A stretch of DNA of 64,000 nucleotides from Abyssalbus ytuae (GCF_022807975.1 NZ_CP094358.1:1240001-1304000); one strand, 5' to 3'; counted from the first letter of the stretch, positions 9,450 through 20,423 are shown. Notes: generated by a model not told the origin, from the letters alone. Numbers and translations: made by a program.

Positions 9450-10706
9450 TTAATTTAAAGAAAACTGACTTAATAAATTGATTTCTCCATTTTCATATTT
9501 ATATTGATAAAGAGTATTATCTCCTATCATTATCAACGTGTCCGCTAACGGAATTACATCGTAAGCGGTAATACTTTCAAAATGATTTACCAACTGCAAT
9601 TCTTCAACACTACTTTTGTTGTAAACTTTAAGCCCGGAAGCCCCATCACAGATAAAAAGAAGATTCTCTTTAATTCCTAATCCATACGGATTATCCATGG
9701 GGTATGATTTTACAAGTTCGGGGTTTTGCAAATTGGTTATATCTACTATTTGCAAACTGCTGTCCAAAGCTCCGCAAAAATTACCTGCCCTTAATGTAAT
9801 GTAAGCATAGCTATTATCTACCACCACGGGATCACAGGCAGTACCATGCTCAAATTCCGATACTAAGACAGGTGTTTCAGGGCTGCTTATATTATATATG
9901 TACATACCTCTCATACTACCTAAAAAAAGGTGTTCTCCTTTATTAAAAATAGTCTCAATGTCAAACCCGGCAAAAATATTCCCTAAACTTTGTGGCGACT
10001 GCAAACTACTTAAGTCAAAAATATTAATGCTGTGACTATCCACAGCATATAGATAATCTTCTACAATTTTAAACCGGGCTAATGATCCGCCTTGCCCGGT
10101 ACTGTTAGCAGAAGCATCGGCTACCGCTTCAAAAAAAACAGGTCCTTCAGGGCCTCCCGTATAATATTCATCATCACTTATTCTTCTCCTTTCTTCCTTA
10201 ATATCCCACCCGATAATAACATCATCGGCCCCAACCTCTGTAGAACCATAATCTACTATTACGTTCTCTACAAATGGTATAGGTATATACTGCGGAAACA
10301 CATCTTCCAACCTTTCTACTTCCCGGATGTCATTTAAATCGGAGATATCAAACACTACAAGGTCCATAAGACTATCAGCGTATAAATAATCCCCTTTTAC
10401 TTCCATATCCTTATTGGCAAGTATTTTAATAAATGCCTTTTTTTGAGGATTTTCAGGATTTGAATTATCAATTATATGAATTCCCTCATCAACATCGTTT
10501 ACCAAAACCAAATCACCATACACATAAATTTTACCGGATTGCTTTATTTCCGAAGGGGTAGTAATTACCACAGATTCCCGAAAAGAAGTAAGATTCATCA
10601 CTTCAGGAGTAGCCACATTAACCATTTCATAATTTTCATTGTCTTTATCACATGACAAAAAGAACAAACTTATGACTATGGTTGTTAGTGAAATTTTAAC
10701 TTTCAT
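9450..10706 (-). CDS. LVIVD-repeat beta-propeller lipoprotein
   Basis: 418 residues. The N-terminal signal ends in a lipobox (LFFLSCDKD, Cys near residue 19). Repeated blades of the LVIVD type follow, each with a pattern like GDLVLVNDVDEGIHIIDNS or AYITLRAGNF...LQIVDITNLQNPELV. Such repeats build a beta-propeller. In Bacteroidetes these are surface or periplasmic lipoproteins of unknown role. It stands alone: divergent from miaB (148-bp shared upstream region) and ended by its own terminator. No ligand or partner can be inferred. Confidence 0.85.
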   Translation of the reverse strand: MKVKISLTTIVISLFFLSCDKDNENYEMVNVATPEVMNLTSFRESVVITTPSEIKQSGKIYVYGDLVLVNDVDEGIHIIDNSNPENPQKKAFIKILANKDMEVKGDYLYADSLMDLVVFDISDLNDIREVERLEDVFPQYIPIPFVENVIVDYGSTEVGADDVIIGWDIKEERRRISDDEYYTGGPEGPVFFEAVADASANSTGQGGSLARFKIVEDYLYAVDSHSINIFDLSSLQSPQSLGNIFAGFDIETIFNKGEHLFLGSMRGMYIYNISSPETPVLVSEFEHGTACDPVVVDNSYAYITLRAGNFCGALDSSLQIVDITNLQNPELVKSYPMDNPYGLGIKENLLFICDGASGLKVYNKSSVEELQLVNHFESITAYDVIPLADTLIMIGDNTLYQYKYENGEINLLSQFSLN

Positions 10707-10781
10707 AATGTATTTATTTTTTTGATTAGCTGTTTTTTATACAGATGACAAAAAAGTTAAAAAGTTGCGTTAAATTTAAAA

Positions 10782-10820
10782 TGACAATTTGTCACTTCTT
10801 AATTTTATATCCTATCTTTG
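10782..10820 (+). promoter_or_regulatory. Candidate miaB promoter with 13-bp palindrome
   Basis: TTTG (10788-10791) and TATCTTTG (10813-10820, exact TAnnTTTG) lie 21 nt apart, 34 nt upstream of the miaB ATG. The -33 element is inside the perfect palindrome TGACAATTTGTCA (10782-10794), which could be a repressor site or chance in AT-rich DNA. Confidence 0.5.
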
Positions 10821-10854
10821 CATCCTTAATTGAAATAGCATCAGTTAAATATAC

Positions 10855-12300
10855 ATGGAGAAGATTATTGATGAAAAAAAGCAGGGTGAAAGCCTTGTTA
10901 CAGAACAAAAAAAACAGAATACCCGTAAACTTTACATTGAAAGTTACGGATGTCAGATGAATTTTTCAGATAGTGAAATTGTTGCCTCCATTTTGGCAAA
11001 TGAAGGATTTAATACTACCCAAACCCTGGAAGAAGCAGACCTTGTTTTGGTAAATACATGCTCAATACGTGAAAAAGCAGAATTAACTGTTAGAAAGCGG
11101 CTTGAAAAATTCAATGCCGTAAAAAGGATTAACCCTAACATGAAAGTAGGTGTATTGGGTTGTATGGCTGAGCGATTAAAAAATAAATTTCTTGAAGAAG
11201 AAAAAATAGTAGATATGGTGGTAGGGCCTGATGCTTACAAAGACCTTCCCAACCTGGTTCGTGAAATTGATGAAGGGCGGAATGCTGTAAATGTAATTCT
11301 GTCAAAAGAAGAAACTTATGGAGATGTAGCCCCGGTACGGCTCAACAGTAACGGCGTAAGTGCCTTTGTTTCTATAACCCGTGGGTGTGACAATATGTGT
11401 ACATTTTGTGTTGTACCATTCACACGTGGACGTGAAAGAAGCCGGAATCCGCAGTCCATACTGGAAGAAGTAAACGATTTATGGGAGAAAGGATTTAAGG
11501 AAATTACCCTGCTGGGACAAAATGTTGACAGTTACTTATGGTACGGCGGCGGATTGAAAAAAGATTTTGATAAGGCTTCCGAAATGCAAAAAGCAACCTC
11601 AGTGAATTTCGCAGGATTACTGGCCATGGTTGCAATAGCCCATCCAAAAATGAGAATACGTTTCTCTACCTCCAATCCGCAGGATATGACCCTGGATGTT
11701 ATTGAAACCATGTCTAAACACAATAACATTTGTAAATACATTCACCTGCCGATTCAAAGCGGAAGCAACAGGATTTTAAAAGAAATGAATCGCCTTCACA
11801 CCCGTGAAGAATATTTTGAACTTATTGATAATATCAGAAAAATTATACCTGACTGCGCCATATCGCAGGATATGATTACAGGTTTCCCAACCGAAACAGA
11901 ACAAGACCATCGGGACACACTCTCGCTTATGGAATATGTAAAATACGATTTCGGCTTTATGTTTGCCTATTCAGAAAGGCCGGGTACCCTTGCCGCCAGA
12001 AAAATGAAAGACGATGTTCCTCAGGAAGTCAAAAAAAGAAGATTAACAGAAATAATCAATCTGCAACAACAACACGGATTGTATAGAACCCGGCAACACC
12101 TGGGGAAAATTGAAGAAGTTTTAATAGAAGGAAATTCTAAAAAATCAAATCGGCACTGGATGGGCAGAAACACTCAAAATACTGTAGTTGTTTTCCCAAA
12201 AGAAAATTATAAAGTAGGCGATTTTGTAAACGTTAAAATAACAGACTGTACTGCTGCCACATTAATTGGTGAAGCAGTAGGATATTCAGAAAACAATTAA
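10855..12300 (+). CDS. miaB: tRNA-2-methylthio-N6-dimethylallyladenosine synthase MiaB
   Basis: 481 residues. An N-terminal UPF0004 domain ([17 protein letters not shown], Cys residues for the auxiliary cluster) is followed by the radical-SAM domain with CDNMCTFC (CxxxCxxC) and a C-terminal TRAM domain ([14 protein letters not shown]...[19 protein letters not shown]). It transfers a methylthio group to i6A37 of tRNAs reading UNN codons, such as tRNA-Phe. The start is set by ATG at 10855, preceded by an AT-rich TTAAAT stretch typical of leader-poor Bacteroidetes genes. The next gene starts 7 bp after its stop, so it heads the operon with the sigma-54 activator. Confidence 0.97.
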   Translation: MEKIIDEKKQGESLVTEQKKQNTRKLYIESYGCQMNFSDSEIVASILANEGFNTTQTLEEADLVLVNTCSIREKAELTVRKRLEKFNAVKRINPNMKVGVLGCMAERLKNKFLEEEKIVDMVVGPDAYKDLPNLVREIDEGRNAVNVILSKEETYGDVAPVRLNSNGVSAFVSITRGCDNMCTFCVVPFTRGRERSRNPQSILEEVNDLWEKGFKEITLLGQNVDSYLWYGGGLKKDFDKASEMQKATSVNFAGLLAMVAIAHPKMRIRFSTSNPQDMTLDVIETMSKHNNICKYIHLPIQSGSNRILKEMNRLHTREEYFELIDNIRKIIPDCAISQDMITGFPTETEQDHRDTLSLMEYVKYDFGFMFAYSERPGTLAARKMKDDVPQEVKKRRLTEIINLQQQHGLYRTRQHLGKIEEVLIEGNSKKSNRHWMGRNTQNTVVVFPKENYKVGDFVNVKITDCTAATLIGEAVGYSENN

Positions 12301-12307
12301 AAAAGTA

Positions 12308-13576
12308 ATGGAATCAGTTCAAGCCATAAAACAAAGGTTCGGAATTATTGGTAACGATATAAAACTAAACCGTGCCATTGAAAAAGCCATCCAGGTTGCC
12401 CCAACTGACATTTCAGTTTTAGTAACCGGAGAAAGTGGCGTGGGTAAAGAAGCTATTCCCAAAATTATACACTCCCTATCCCATCGCAAACACGGTAAAT
12501 TTATTGCCGTAAACTGTGGGGCTATACCCGAAGGAACTATAGACTCCGAACTTTTTGGCCATGAAAAAGGAGCTTTTACAGGAGCAACACAAACACGAAG
12601 CGGTTATTTTGAAGAAGCCGATGGAGGTACTATTTTTTTAGATGAAGTAGGCGAATTGCCTTTAACCACCCAGGTAAGGCTTTTACGTGTACTTGAAAAC
12701 GGTGAATTTTTAAAAGTAGGATCGTCAAAAGTTCAAAAAACCGATGTTAGAATTGTGGCAGCCACAAACGTTAACATGTTTGAAGCCATAAAAAAAGAAA
12801 GATTCCGGGAAGATTTATATTATCGTTTAAGTACTGTAGAAATTTTTATACCCCCTTTGCGGGACAGAAAAGAAGATATTCATTTACTGTTCAGAAAGTT
12901 TGCTTCAGACTTCGCCCAAAAATATAAAATGCCAACTATAAGGCTCGATGACAATGCTGTTCAGTTATTATTACAATACCGGTGGCCGGGTAACATCCGT
13001 CAGTTAAGAAATATTGCCGAACAAATTTCGGTCCTTGAACAAAACAGGACCATTGCCATTGAAACTTTACGAAGCTATCTCCCCGATGCCAAAAGTACTC
13101 TTCCTGCAGTAGTTCAAAACAGCAAATCGGAAAGTGACTTCAGTAATGAAAGGGAAATTCTTTACAAGGTTTTGTTTGACATGAAGAATGATTTAAACGA
13201 TTTGAAAAAGCTTACAATGGAGCTTATGCAAAACGGAAACACCCAAAAAGTACAGGAAGAACAACAAAATCTTATCAAAAAAATTTATGGCGAAGATAAT
13301 ATAACCGATTACGAGCCATCTGATGAACCCCTGGAGATTTTAGATACAGTTGATGAAAACCTTCCACAGGCATTGCCGCAACCACAGGGAAGAGAAGATA
13401 AATACCACTTTGCTGAAGAAATTGAAGAAGAAGAAACCCTGTCTTTACAAGACAAAGAACTTGAACTCATAAAAAAAGCCTTAGACCGTAATAAAGGTAA
13501 ACGAAAAGCAGCCGCTTCGGAATTGGGTATATCAGAAAGAACACTATACAGAAAAATAAAACAATACGATCTTTAG
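12308..13576 (+). CDS. Sigma-54-dependent transcriptional activator (AAA+ plus Fis-type HTH, no receiver)
   Basis: 422 residues. The AAA+ domain starts almost at the N-terminus: Walker A GESGVGKE (41-48), the sigma-54-contacting loop GAFTGA (88-93), Walker B TIFLDEVGEL, and a sensor WPGNIRQLRN. A long, partly acidic linker (about 280-375) leads to a C-terminal Fis-type helix-turn-helix (GKRKAAASELGISERTLYRKIKQYDL, cited in part as SERTLYRKI). There is no response-receiver, GAF or PAS domain, so activity must be controlled by level, partner or linker. Known members in Bacteroidetes sit in this miaB-lptE-secG context. The targets are unknown. Confidence 0.92.
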   Translation: MESVQAIKQRFGIIGNDIKLNRAIEKAIQVAPTDISVLVTGESGVGKEAIPKIIHSLSHRKHGKFIAVNCGAIPEGTIDSELFGHEKGAFTGATQTRSGYFEEADGGTIFLDEVGELPLTTQVRLLRVLENGEFLKVGSSKVQKTDVRIVAATNVNMFEAIKKERFREDLYYRLSTVEIFIPPLRDRKEDIHLLFRKFASDFAQKYKMPTIRLDDNAVQLLLQYRWPGNIRQLRNIAEQISVLEQNRTIAIETLRSYLPDAKSTLPAVVQNSKSESDFSNEREILYKVLFDMKNDLNDLKKLTMELMQNGNTQKVQEEQQNLIKKIYGEDNITDYEPSDEPLEILDTVDENLPQALPQPQGREDKYHFAEEIEEEETLSLQDKELELIKKALDRNKGKRKAAASELGISERTLYRKIKQYDL

Positions 13577-13614
13577 TTTTATTTATCTATTTTATCTAAG
13601 CGAAGATTTTACAT

Positions 13615-14103
13615 ATGAAAAAAATTGTTTTACTCTTAATATTATCAATAACATATAGCTGTGGCCCTTACTCATTTACAGGTGTAAGTACAACGGCAGA
13701 AACTTATCAGGTTAATTTTTTTCAAAACAATGCCCCCATTGTTGAACCAGGATTAGACCGCGATTTTACCAATGCCCTGCAGGATTTGATTCTCAATCAA
13801 ACAAATCTTGACTTAGTAGGTACAAACGGTCAACTTATTTATGAAGGTGAAATTACGGAATTCCGGATAGCTCCCATGAGTGCTACCGCACAAAACACAG
13901 CAGCACAAAACCGGCTGACAATTGGCGTTAACCTTAGGTTTTATGACACTCGAAACTCCGATAACGACTTTGAAAAAAAATATTCGTTTTTTTATGACTA
14001 TGCAGACGGGAAGCAGTTAAATGAAGTAAAAACAGAAGCCTTTCAGGTTATATTTGAACGTATTACCCAAGACATTTTTAATGACACATTAGCCAAATGG
14101 TAA
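13615..14103 (+). CDS. lptE: LptE-family LPS-assembly lipoprotein
   Basis: 162 residues with a lipoprotein signal (LSITYSCGPYSF). The mature part resembles the Bacteroidetes LptE-like family: GLDRDFTNALQDLIL, LIYEGEITEFRIAPMS, and NRLTIGVNLRFYDTRN with a C-terminal QVIFERITQDIFND helix. In the Lpt system LptE plugs the LptD barrel and delivers lipopolysaccharide to the outer leaflet. It is encoded between the sigma-54 activator and a Glu/Lys-rich protein; the next start is 1 bp after its stop. lptC is elsewhere in this window (53365-53919). The family is assigned from pattern and context. Confidence 0.85.
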   Translation: MKKIVLLLILSITYSCGPYSFTGVSTTAETYQVNFFQNNAPIVEPGLDRDFTNALQDLILNQTNLDLVGTNGQLIYEGEITEFRIAPMSATAQNTAAQNRLTIGVNLRFYDTRNSDNDFEKKYSFFYDYADGKQLNEVKTEAFQVIFERITQDIFNDTLAKW

Positions 14104-14104
14104 T

Positions 14105-15415
14105 ATGAATGTTGCAGATTTTACATATTTACTAACAAAACCCAATAAGGTAACAAAAGAAAATATAGAATCCGTTGAAAAAATAATCGAAGAATTTCCT
14201 TTTTTTCAACCGGCCAAAGCCATTTATTTAAAAGCTCTCAAAGATCAGGACAGCTTTAAATACAACGCTTTTTTAAAACAAACTGCCGCTTTCACTACTG
14301 ACCGGTCAATTTTATTTGAATTAATTACTTCAAAGTCTTTTTCACAAAATAAAATAGCCGAAAAAATAACAAAACAAATATCCGAAGTATACAATATTGA
14401 AGTTAAATCTGAAGAAATTGTTACCGAAACACCTGAAGAAATAAGTATAACCCCAAATAAAGAACAACATCTCAACGAGGTAAAACAGCTTATTGAATCA
14501 GAAAACAGGAAGGAAGAAAAAACAGCTATTCAGGCAGTAACACAAAAAACTACAATTGAAATCACTCCTCCTGAAAAAGATATTCCGGAAGAAAAAGAAA
14601 CTATTGAACAAACAATAGACCCTGAGGCAAAGCTACAAGCTGAAAGTGAAGAATATGTTCAAAACATTCTTGAAGATGAAATACAAAATAAAGTTGATCC
14701 TGAAATAAAAGAACCGGATAAAAAACAAAAAGAGCTTCCTAAAACTTCTTTTGATTTTGACAATGTTGATTCTGAAGCCGTAATGGATCCTGAACTTTTT
14801 TTACCTAAACCAACTATCAGAAATTATTCTTTCTTAAAATTAGATAAAAAAGAAAAAATAAAAGACAAAAAAGTTGAAGAACAGAAAGAAGTGGTAATCC
14901 CTATTCCTAAAACAGAAGAGTCTAAAGAAATTAAAACAACACCGGAAGAGGAACTGCAAATAGGAAAACCATTAGAGTTTGACAATACCGAAACCCATTC
15001 ATTTACCGAATGGCTTAAACTTTCTCATGCCAAACCAATAGAAAGAGAAAATACAGAATCACAAAATATTCAGGCATCAGAAACCGGACAAGAACAAAAT
15101 AAACAAGTTGAAAAGAAAAAAGAAAATGTTCAAAGTTCCTTACAGGAGAAATTTGATTTAATTGATAAATTCATTGAAACCAATCCTAAAATTATTCCTG
15201 TTTCCGGTAGTACCCCACAATACAATCTGGCAAAAGAAAGAGTTGTGGAAAAAACCGAATTAATGACGGAAACACTTGCCAGGGTTTACCTGGAACAAAA
15301 AAAATATAAAAAAGCGATACAAGCTTATAAAATTTTAAGTTTGAAATATCCGGAAAAAAGTAGTTTCTTTGCAGACCAAATAAACGCGGTAAAAAAATTA
15401 CAGCAAAATAATTGA
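14105..15415 (+). CDS. Hypothetical Glu/Lys-rich protein with C-terminal helical repeat
   Basis: 436 residues, not recognised as a named family. The N-terminal ~90 residues are compact (DFTYLLTKPNKVTKENIESVEKII..., ending in ITKQISEVYNIE). Residues about 95-350 are low-complexity, rich in Glu, Lys and Thr and probably disordered. The C-terminus has a TPR-like pair (TLARVYLEQKKYKKAIQAYKIL, then SLKYPEKSSFFADQI). No signal peptide, so probably cytoplasmic. It is translationally close to lptE (1 bp) and secG (7 bp), so it belongs to the same transcript as envelope-assembly genes. Confidence 0.75.
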   Translation: MNVADFTYLLTKPNKVTKENIESVEKIIEEFPFFQPAKAIYLKALKDQDSFKYNAFLKQTAAFTTDRSILFELITSKSFSQNKIAEKITKQISEVYNIEVKSEEIVTETPEEISITPNKEQHLNEVKQLIESENRKEEKTAIQAVTQKTTIEITPPEKDIPEEKETIEQTIDPEAKLQAESEEYVQNILEDEIQNKVDPEIKEPDKKQKELPKTSFDFDNVDSEAVMDPELFLPKPTIRNYSFLKLDKKEKIKDKKVEEQKEVVIPIPKTEESKEIKTTPEEELQIGKPLEFDNTETHSFTEWLKLSHAKPIERENTESQNIQASETGQEQNKQVEKKKENVQSSLQEKFDLIDKFIETNPKIIPVSGSTPQYNLAKERVVEKTELMTETLARVYLEQKKYKKAIQAYKILSLKYPEKSSFFADQINAVKKLQQNN

Positions 15416-15422
15416 TAGAAAA

Positions 15423-15782
15423 ATGAGTACGTTTTCAATTTTTTTAGTGCTAATAATAATAGTAGCATTTTTATTGGTTTTAGTGATCATGGTACAAAAC
15501 CCTAAAGGAGGTGGATTATCTTCAACTTTTGGTGGTGGCCAGCAAGTAGTAGGCGGCGTGAAAAAAACCGGTGATTTTTTAGATAAAAGTACCTGGACGT
15601 TAGCAACAGTACTAATTGTTTTAATACTATTGTCTAACCTGTCTTTAAAATCCGATAGCACCGAGACCGACTCAAAGCTTCTTGAAGGTGAAGATATTGA
15701 AAATGTAATTCCTGAAGCTCTTCCGGAAGAAACCCCGGCTGAAATTCCTGCTACAAACGATACTACTCCAACACAAGAATAG
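15423..15782 (+). CDS. secG: Preprotein translocase subunit SecG
   Basis: 119 residues: a first transmembrane helix (5-25), the conserved cytoplasmic loop VMVQNPKGGGLSSTFGGGQ, a second helix (about 54-72), then an acidic Glu/Pro/Thr-rich tail. SecG supports SecYE-dependent protein export. The loop GGGLSS.FGG is diagnostic. The length and long C-terminal tail are typical of Bacteroidetes SecG. A strong terminator follows 27 bp downstream, which separates it from groES. Confidence 0.95.
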   Translation: MSTFSIFLVLIIIVAFLLVLVIMVQNPKGGGLSSTFGGGQQVVGGVKKTGDFLDKSTWTLATVLIVLILLSNLSLKSDSTETDSKLLEGEDIENVIPEALPEETPAEIPATNDTTPTQE

Positions 15783-15808
15783 TTACAAAATATAATATGT
15801 AAAAGTTT

Positions 15809-15847
15809 AAATGCCAGTTTGTATGACAAGCTGGCATTTTTATTTTT
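15809..15847 (+). terminator. Terminator after secG
   Basis: AAATGCCAGTTTGT (15809-15822) pairs with ACAAGCTGGCATTT (15826-15839) with one G-U wobble around an ATG loop, followed by TTATTTTT. It is a 14-bp stem and should end the miaB-secG transcript before groES. Confidence 0.88.
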
Positions 15848-15869
15848 AAATAATGTCAGTAAAAACGTA

Positions 15870-15895
15870 TTGGCATAATTTCTGTCCAGACAGAA
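15870..15895 (+). promoter_or_regulatory. groES upstream element: 16-bp palindrome overlapping a sigma-54-like box
   Basis: TTCTGTC-CA-GACAGAA (15880-15895) is a perfect inverted repeat 39 bp before the groES ATG. It overlaps the 3' half of TTGGCATAATTTCTGTC. TTGGCA (15870-15875) matches a sigma-54 -24 box, and CTGTC at 15882-15886 has the right spacing for the -12 box but lacks the usual GC. The HrcA CIRCE element (GAGTGCTAA type) is absent. The element is visible; its function is inferred. Confidence 0.45.
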
Positions 15896-15934
15896 CAAGA
15901 TAACTAAAAATTAATTAATTCAAACGTTATAAAA

Positions 15935-16213
15935 ATGGCTAAATTGAATATTAAACCTCTTGCAGACAGAGTTCTGGTTGAGCCTGCTGCTGCTGAAACT
16001 ACAACTGCATCAGGAATAATTATACCGGATACAGCTAAAGAAAAACCTCAAAAAGGCAAAGTAGTAGCTGTCGGACCTGGCACTAAAGACAATCCTATGA
16101 CAGTAAAAGTAGGTGATGCTGTATTATATGGCAAATATGGTCATACCGAAATTAAACTGGATGGTGTAGACTATTTAATGATGCGTGAAAGTGACATTTT
16201 TGCAATTGTCTAG
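15935..16213 (+). CDS. groES: Co-chaperonin GroES
   Basis: 92 residues, full length for the family. The N-terminal [11 protein letters not shown] and the mobile loop [21 protein letters not shown] (cited in part, ASGIIIPD) are characteristic, as is [19 protein letters not shown]. It forms the heptameric lid on the GroEL ring. First gene of the groES-groEL pair, 105 bp before groEL; upstream there is a palindromic element and the secG terminator. Confidence 0.98.
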   Translation: MAKLNIKPLADRVLVEPAAAETTTASGIIIPDTAKEKPQKGKVVAVGPGTKDNPMTVKVGDAVLYGKYGHTEIKLDGVDYLMMRESDIFAIV

Positions 16214-16294
16214 GTTTTTCACAAAAAAGCATGTCAGCTACCAATCACAACATACTAAAAAACCAATTTTAATATTTAAAAATTGAACTTTTAA

Positions 16295-17953
<1,659 letters not shown>

Positions 17954-17973
17954 TATAGCATAATTTTATGCTT

Positions 17974-18010
17974 AAAAGAGGCTGCTTTTGAAGGCAGCCT
18001 CTTTTATTTT
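17974..18010 (+). terminator. Terminator after groEL (possibly bidirectional)
   Basis: AAAAGAGGCTGC (17974-17985) and GCAGCCTCTTTT (17994-18005) form a perfect 12-bp stem with an 8-nt loop, followed by ATTTTT. The A-run on the other arm gives TTTT on the minus strand, so it may also serve the convergent nrdD, which ends at 18053. Confidence 0.9.
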
Positions 18011-18052
18011 TCAGAGACACTATATTTTAAAAAGAGTGCAGGTTAAAGGTGC

Positions 18053-19885
18053 TTAATGTATATTAACCACCCCTTCTTCAATTAATTTTGTTTCATTCAT
18101 ACTGTTTTTATCATCCATATGATAATATCTCAATTCATGTTCTTTTTGACGAGGAGAACTAAAACAGGAAACACGTTTTAAGTATCCTATAACTCTTGTA
18201 CCATAGTCAACATTTTTTGAACTGCATTTACTACATTTCTGAAGAGTTTTTTTATCTATATGACCACAACTGTTACAAATTGTTATTTTAATATTGAAAC
18301 AAAAATAATTGCATCCGGCTAAAGCGGTTGCTTGTATTAATTTTAAAAATGCTTCCTTATTTGGTGCTTCTTCGAGGTTAATATGCAATGCAGATCCGCC
18401 ATCTAAATATTTAATTATTTCTTCACCATGTAGTATTATTTTATCTAAAATATTAAGGGAATTATCTTCAACAGGATAGAAATATGAATTGTAACAACTA
18501 CGGGAAACATACAAGCCGTCTTCTTTATCCCACATGGCATTTTTCACTCCTAAATTTTCGGCCGGTACAAATTCTGTATTAAACATATAACCGTATTGCT
18601 TTTTAGCTTCTTTGTTGGCTTCATAAATTATTTTTAAATGTTGAGTCACAAAATTTTTATAGATATTATTATTTCCCACTTTTATCCCAAGGCTTTCTGC
18701 CGCTTCAACCATTCCATTAATACCTATGGTTAAAAACTGCTTGTTTAATGCTATAAAACCGGCATCGTATACCGGAAGCATCCCTGCTGCTTTGTATTCT
18801 TCAATCAATTTACGATAAGCTACCTGATATTTGTGAATCTTACTTATTTCTACTTTCAAATTTTTACCGGTTTGTATTAGCCTGTTCATATTTAAAGTAA
18901 TAACATTTATAGAACCTGTGGCTACCCCTCCTGCCCCTAATGAATAGCTAAAAGTATTCTCAGTAATTTCATTTCTTAATCTACAGCACGATGCAAGGCT
19001 ATCAGCACTTTCTGACTGATAAATAAAAAATGAATTGCCCTCGCTTAATTCCTCCGCACACATATTTGCAAATTCCACATCAACAGGTTTGCCTTCATTA
19101 ACCAACATAGCTGCGGTAATAACCGGAAAAGTTAATATTGCTTTTTCTCTTTCTTTATTAAACCATTTCATGAAAAAACTTTGTAATCTTTTTAAGCTTT
19201 CCCATTCGGGTTGAGTCATGTCCGGAAAAACAAAATCGCCAAACATACTGGTGAAATATTCTTTATCGTAAAGAGAAATATTCCAGAAAACCGATTGATA
19301 ACCTCTCGCAGCAGCAGGCTGGTTTATAGCATACACTACATGTTGAAGATGATTTTCTATAAGCCCACTTGAAGTAGCAAGATAATTTTCTCCGTAATCT
19401 TTTCTTGCAAAATAATCAAAATACAGTAAGAACTCTACGGTAGCCAATGCCCCTGCGAATTGGGAACTAATAGCAAAAACAAGATTAACAAATTCACCAC
19501 AAAAACTCTCCAAATGTTTAGGTGCTCTGCTTTCACCTCCTAATTTAGTAAGTCCATCTATTAAAAACGGGTACATACTTATTGAAACACAATACGGTTT
19601 TAAAGAAGTTTCATCATGTATATAGATTTCATGTGATTCTATTTGACGGATATATTCATTTGCCAGTTCTAATCCAAACAAATCGGTTATCTTATTTTTA
19701 ATCAATTGCCTGTTAATCTGAATATTAATGTCCTTATTTAATTCTGCTTCCATGGTTGCAATATTTTTGGAAGTAACATTCGCATTGGAATCCATTGTCG
19801 ACCCATCTGCAGCATTTTTAGATTTTATATAATTATTAATAAAATTGATTTTTTTTGACACTTGTGTTTCAGTTAATCTTATCAT
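18053..19885 (-). CDS. nrdD: Anaerobic ribonucleoside-triphosphate reductase, ATP-cone-less form
   Basis: 610 residues. The C-terminal glycyl-radical site is RVIGYLKRV (Gly567), preceded by a four-cysteine zinc site CNSCGHIDKKTLQKCSKC. Active-site Cys residues lie in SLASCCRLRNEI. The chain starts close to NANVTSKNIATMEAELNK, which in E. coli NrdD follows an N-terminal ATP-cone of about 100 residues. Only about 33 residues precede it here, so the allosteric activity domain is missing. It reduces ribonucleoside triphosphates without oxygen, using a glycyl radical made by NrdG. nrdG lies 6 bp upstream, and a cobalamin riboswitch precedes both. Confidence 0.96.
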   Translation of the reverse strand: MIRLTETQVSKKINFINNYIKSKNAADGSTMDSNANVTSKNIATMEAELNKDINIQINRQLIKNKITDLFGLELANEYIRQIESHEIYIHDETSLKPYCVSISMYPFLIDGLTKLGGESRAPKHLESFCGEFVNLVFAISSQFAGALATVEFLLYFDYFARKDYGENYLATSSGLIENHLQHVVYAINQPAAARGYQSVFWNISLYDKEYFTSMFGDFVFPDMTQPEWESLKRLQSFFMKWFNKEREKAILTFPVITAAMLVNEGKPVDVEFANMCAEELSEGNSFFIYQSESADSLASCCRLRNEITENTFSYSLGAGGVATGSINVITLNMNRLIQTGKNLKVEISKIHKYQVAYRKLIEEYKAAGMLPVYDAGFIALNKQFLTIGINGMVEAAESLGIKVGNNNIYKNFVTQHLKIIYEANKEAKKQYGYMFNTEFVPAENLGVKNAMWDKEDGLYVSRSCYNSYFYPVEDNSLNILDKIILHGEEIIKYLDGGSALHINLEEAPNKEAFLKLIQATALAGCNYFCFNIKITICNSCGHIDKKTLQKCSKCSSKNVDYGTRVIGYLKRVSCFSSPRQKEHELRYYHMDDKNSMNETKLIEEGVVNIH

Positions 19886-19891
19886 GACTTA

Positions 19892-20338
19892 TTATTTTAT
19901 AAACAGGTGATTTAATAGTTTTTTTGTTTTTACTTCAATAAATTTCTGGTTGGTATTTTTGCTTTCCAATCCTCCTAACTCTGATATCCAGGGACCGGTT
20001 TTTAACCATGTTAATTCAGTTGTAATCTCAGCATCAACCTCTTTCATCCCTGTATATAAACAGGTTAAGTAACCCATATATTTAGCTGTTTTTAGAAATT
20101 GTATTAATTCATTTTTATGCCACTCCCCTCCCATAAACAACACACAACCGGCAAAGCCCTTATATTGATTAAGAATTTTCATATATGATTCAGAGGTGAG
20201 TTTTTCTCCGCTTCCTTTTTTCCCTAAATGCGACGAATGGCATCCTTTGCATTTTAAAGGGCAACCCGTTATATTGAAACAAATGCTTATTTGACCAGGC
20301 ACTTCTTGTAATACAATCTGAACATTCGAATAATTCAT
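19892..20338 (-). CDS. nrdG: Anaerobic RNR-activating protein (radical SAM)
   Basis: The radical-SAM cluster motif is CPLKCKGC (CxxxCxxC). It generates the glycyl radical on NrdD using SAM and a [4Fe-4S] cluster. I prefer the ATG at 20338 (protein MNYSNVQIVLQEVPGQ, 148 residues), because NrdG proteins begin just before this segment. An in-frame ATG at 20371 would add 11 residues (MYLKLFENVVI) of no known match. Located 6 bp before nrdD. The leader carries a cobalamin riboswitch. Confidence 0.93.
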   Translation of the reverse strand: MNYSNVQIVLQEVPGQISICFNITGCPLKCKGCHSSHLGKKGSGEKLTSESYMKILNQYKGFAGCVLFMGGEWHKNELIQFLKTAKYMGYLTCLYTGMKEVDAEITTELTWLKTGPWISELGGLESKNTNQKFIEVKTKKLLNHLFIK

Positions 20339-20423
20339 AATTACAACATTTTCAAACAGTTTTAAATACATGACTTGTATTTAAAAAAGCAAATTAAAAA
20401 AGGAGAACTATCATTTAAATGTC

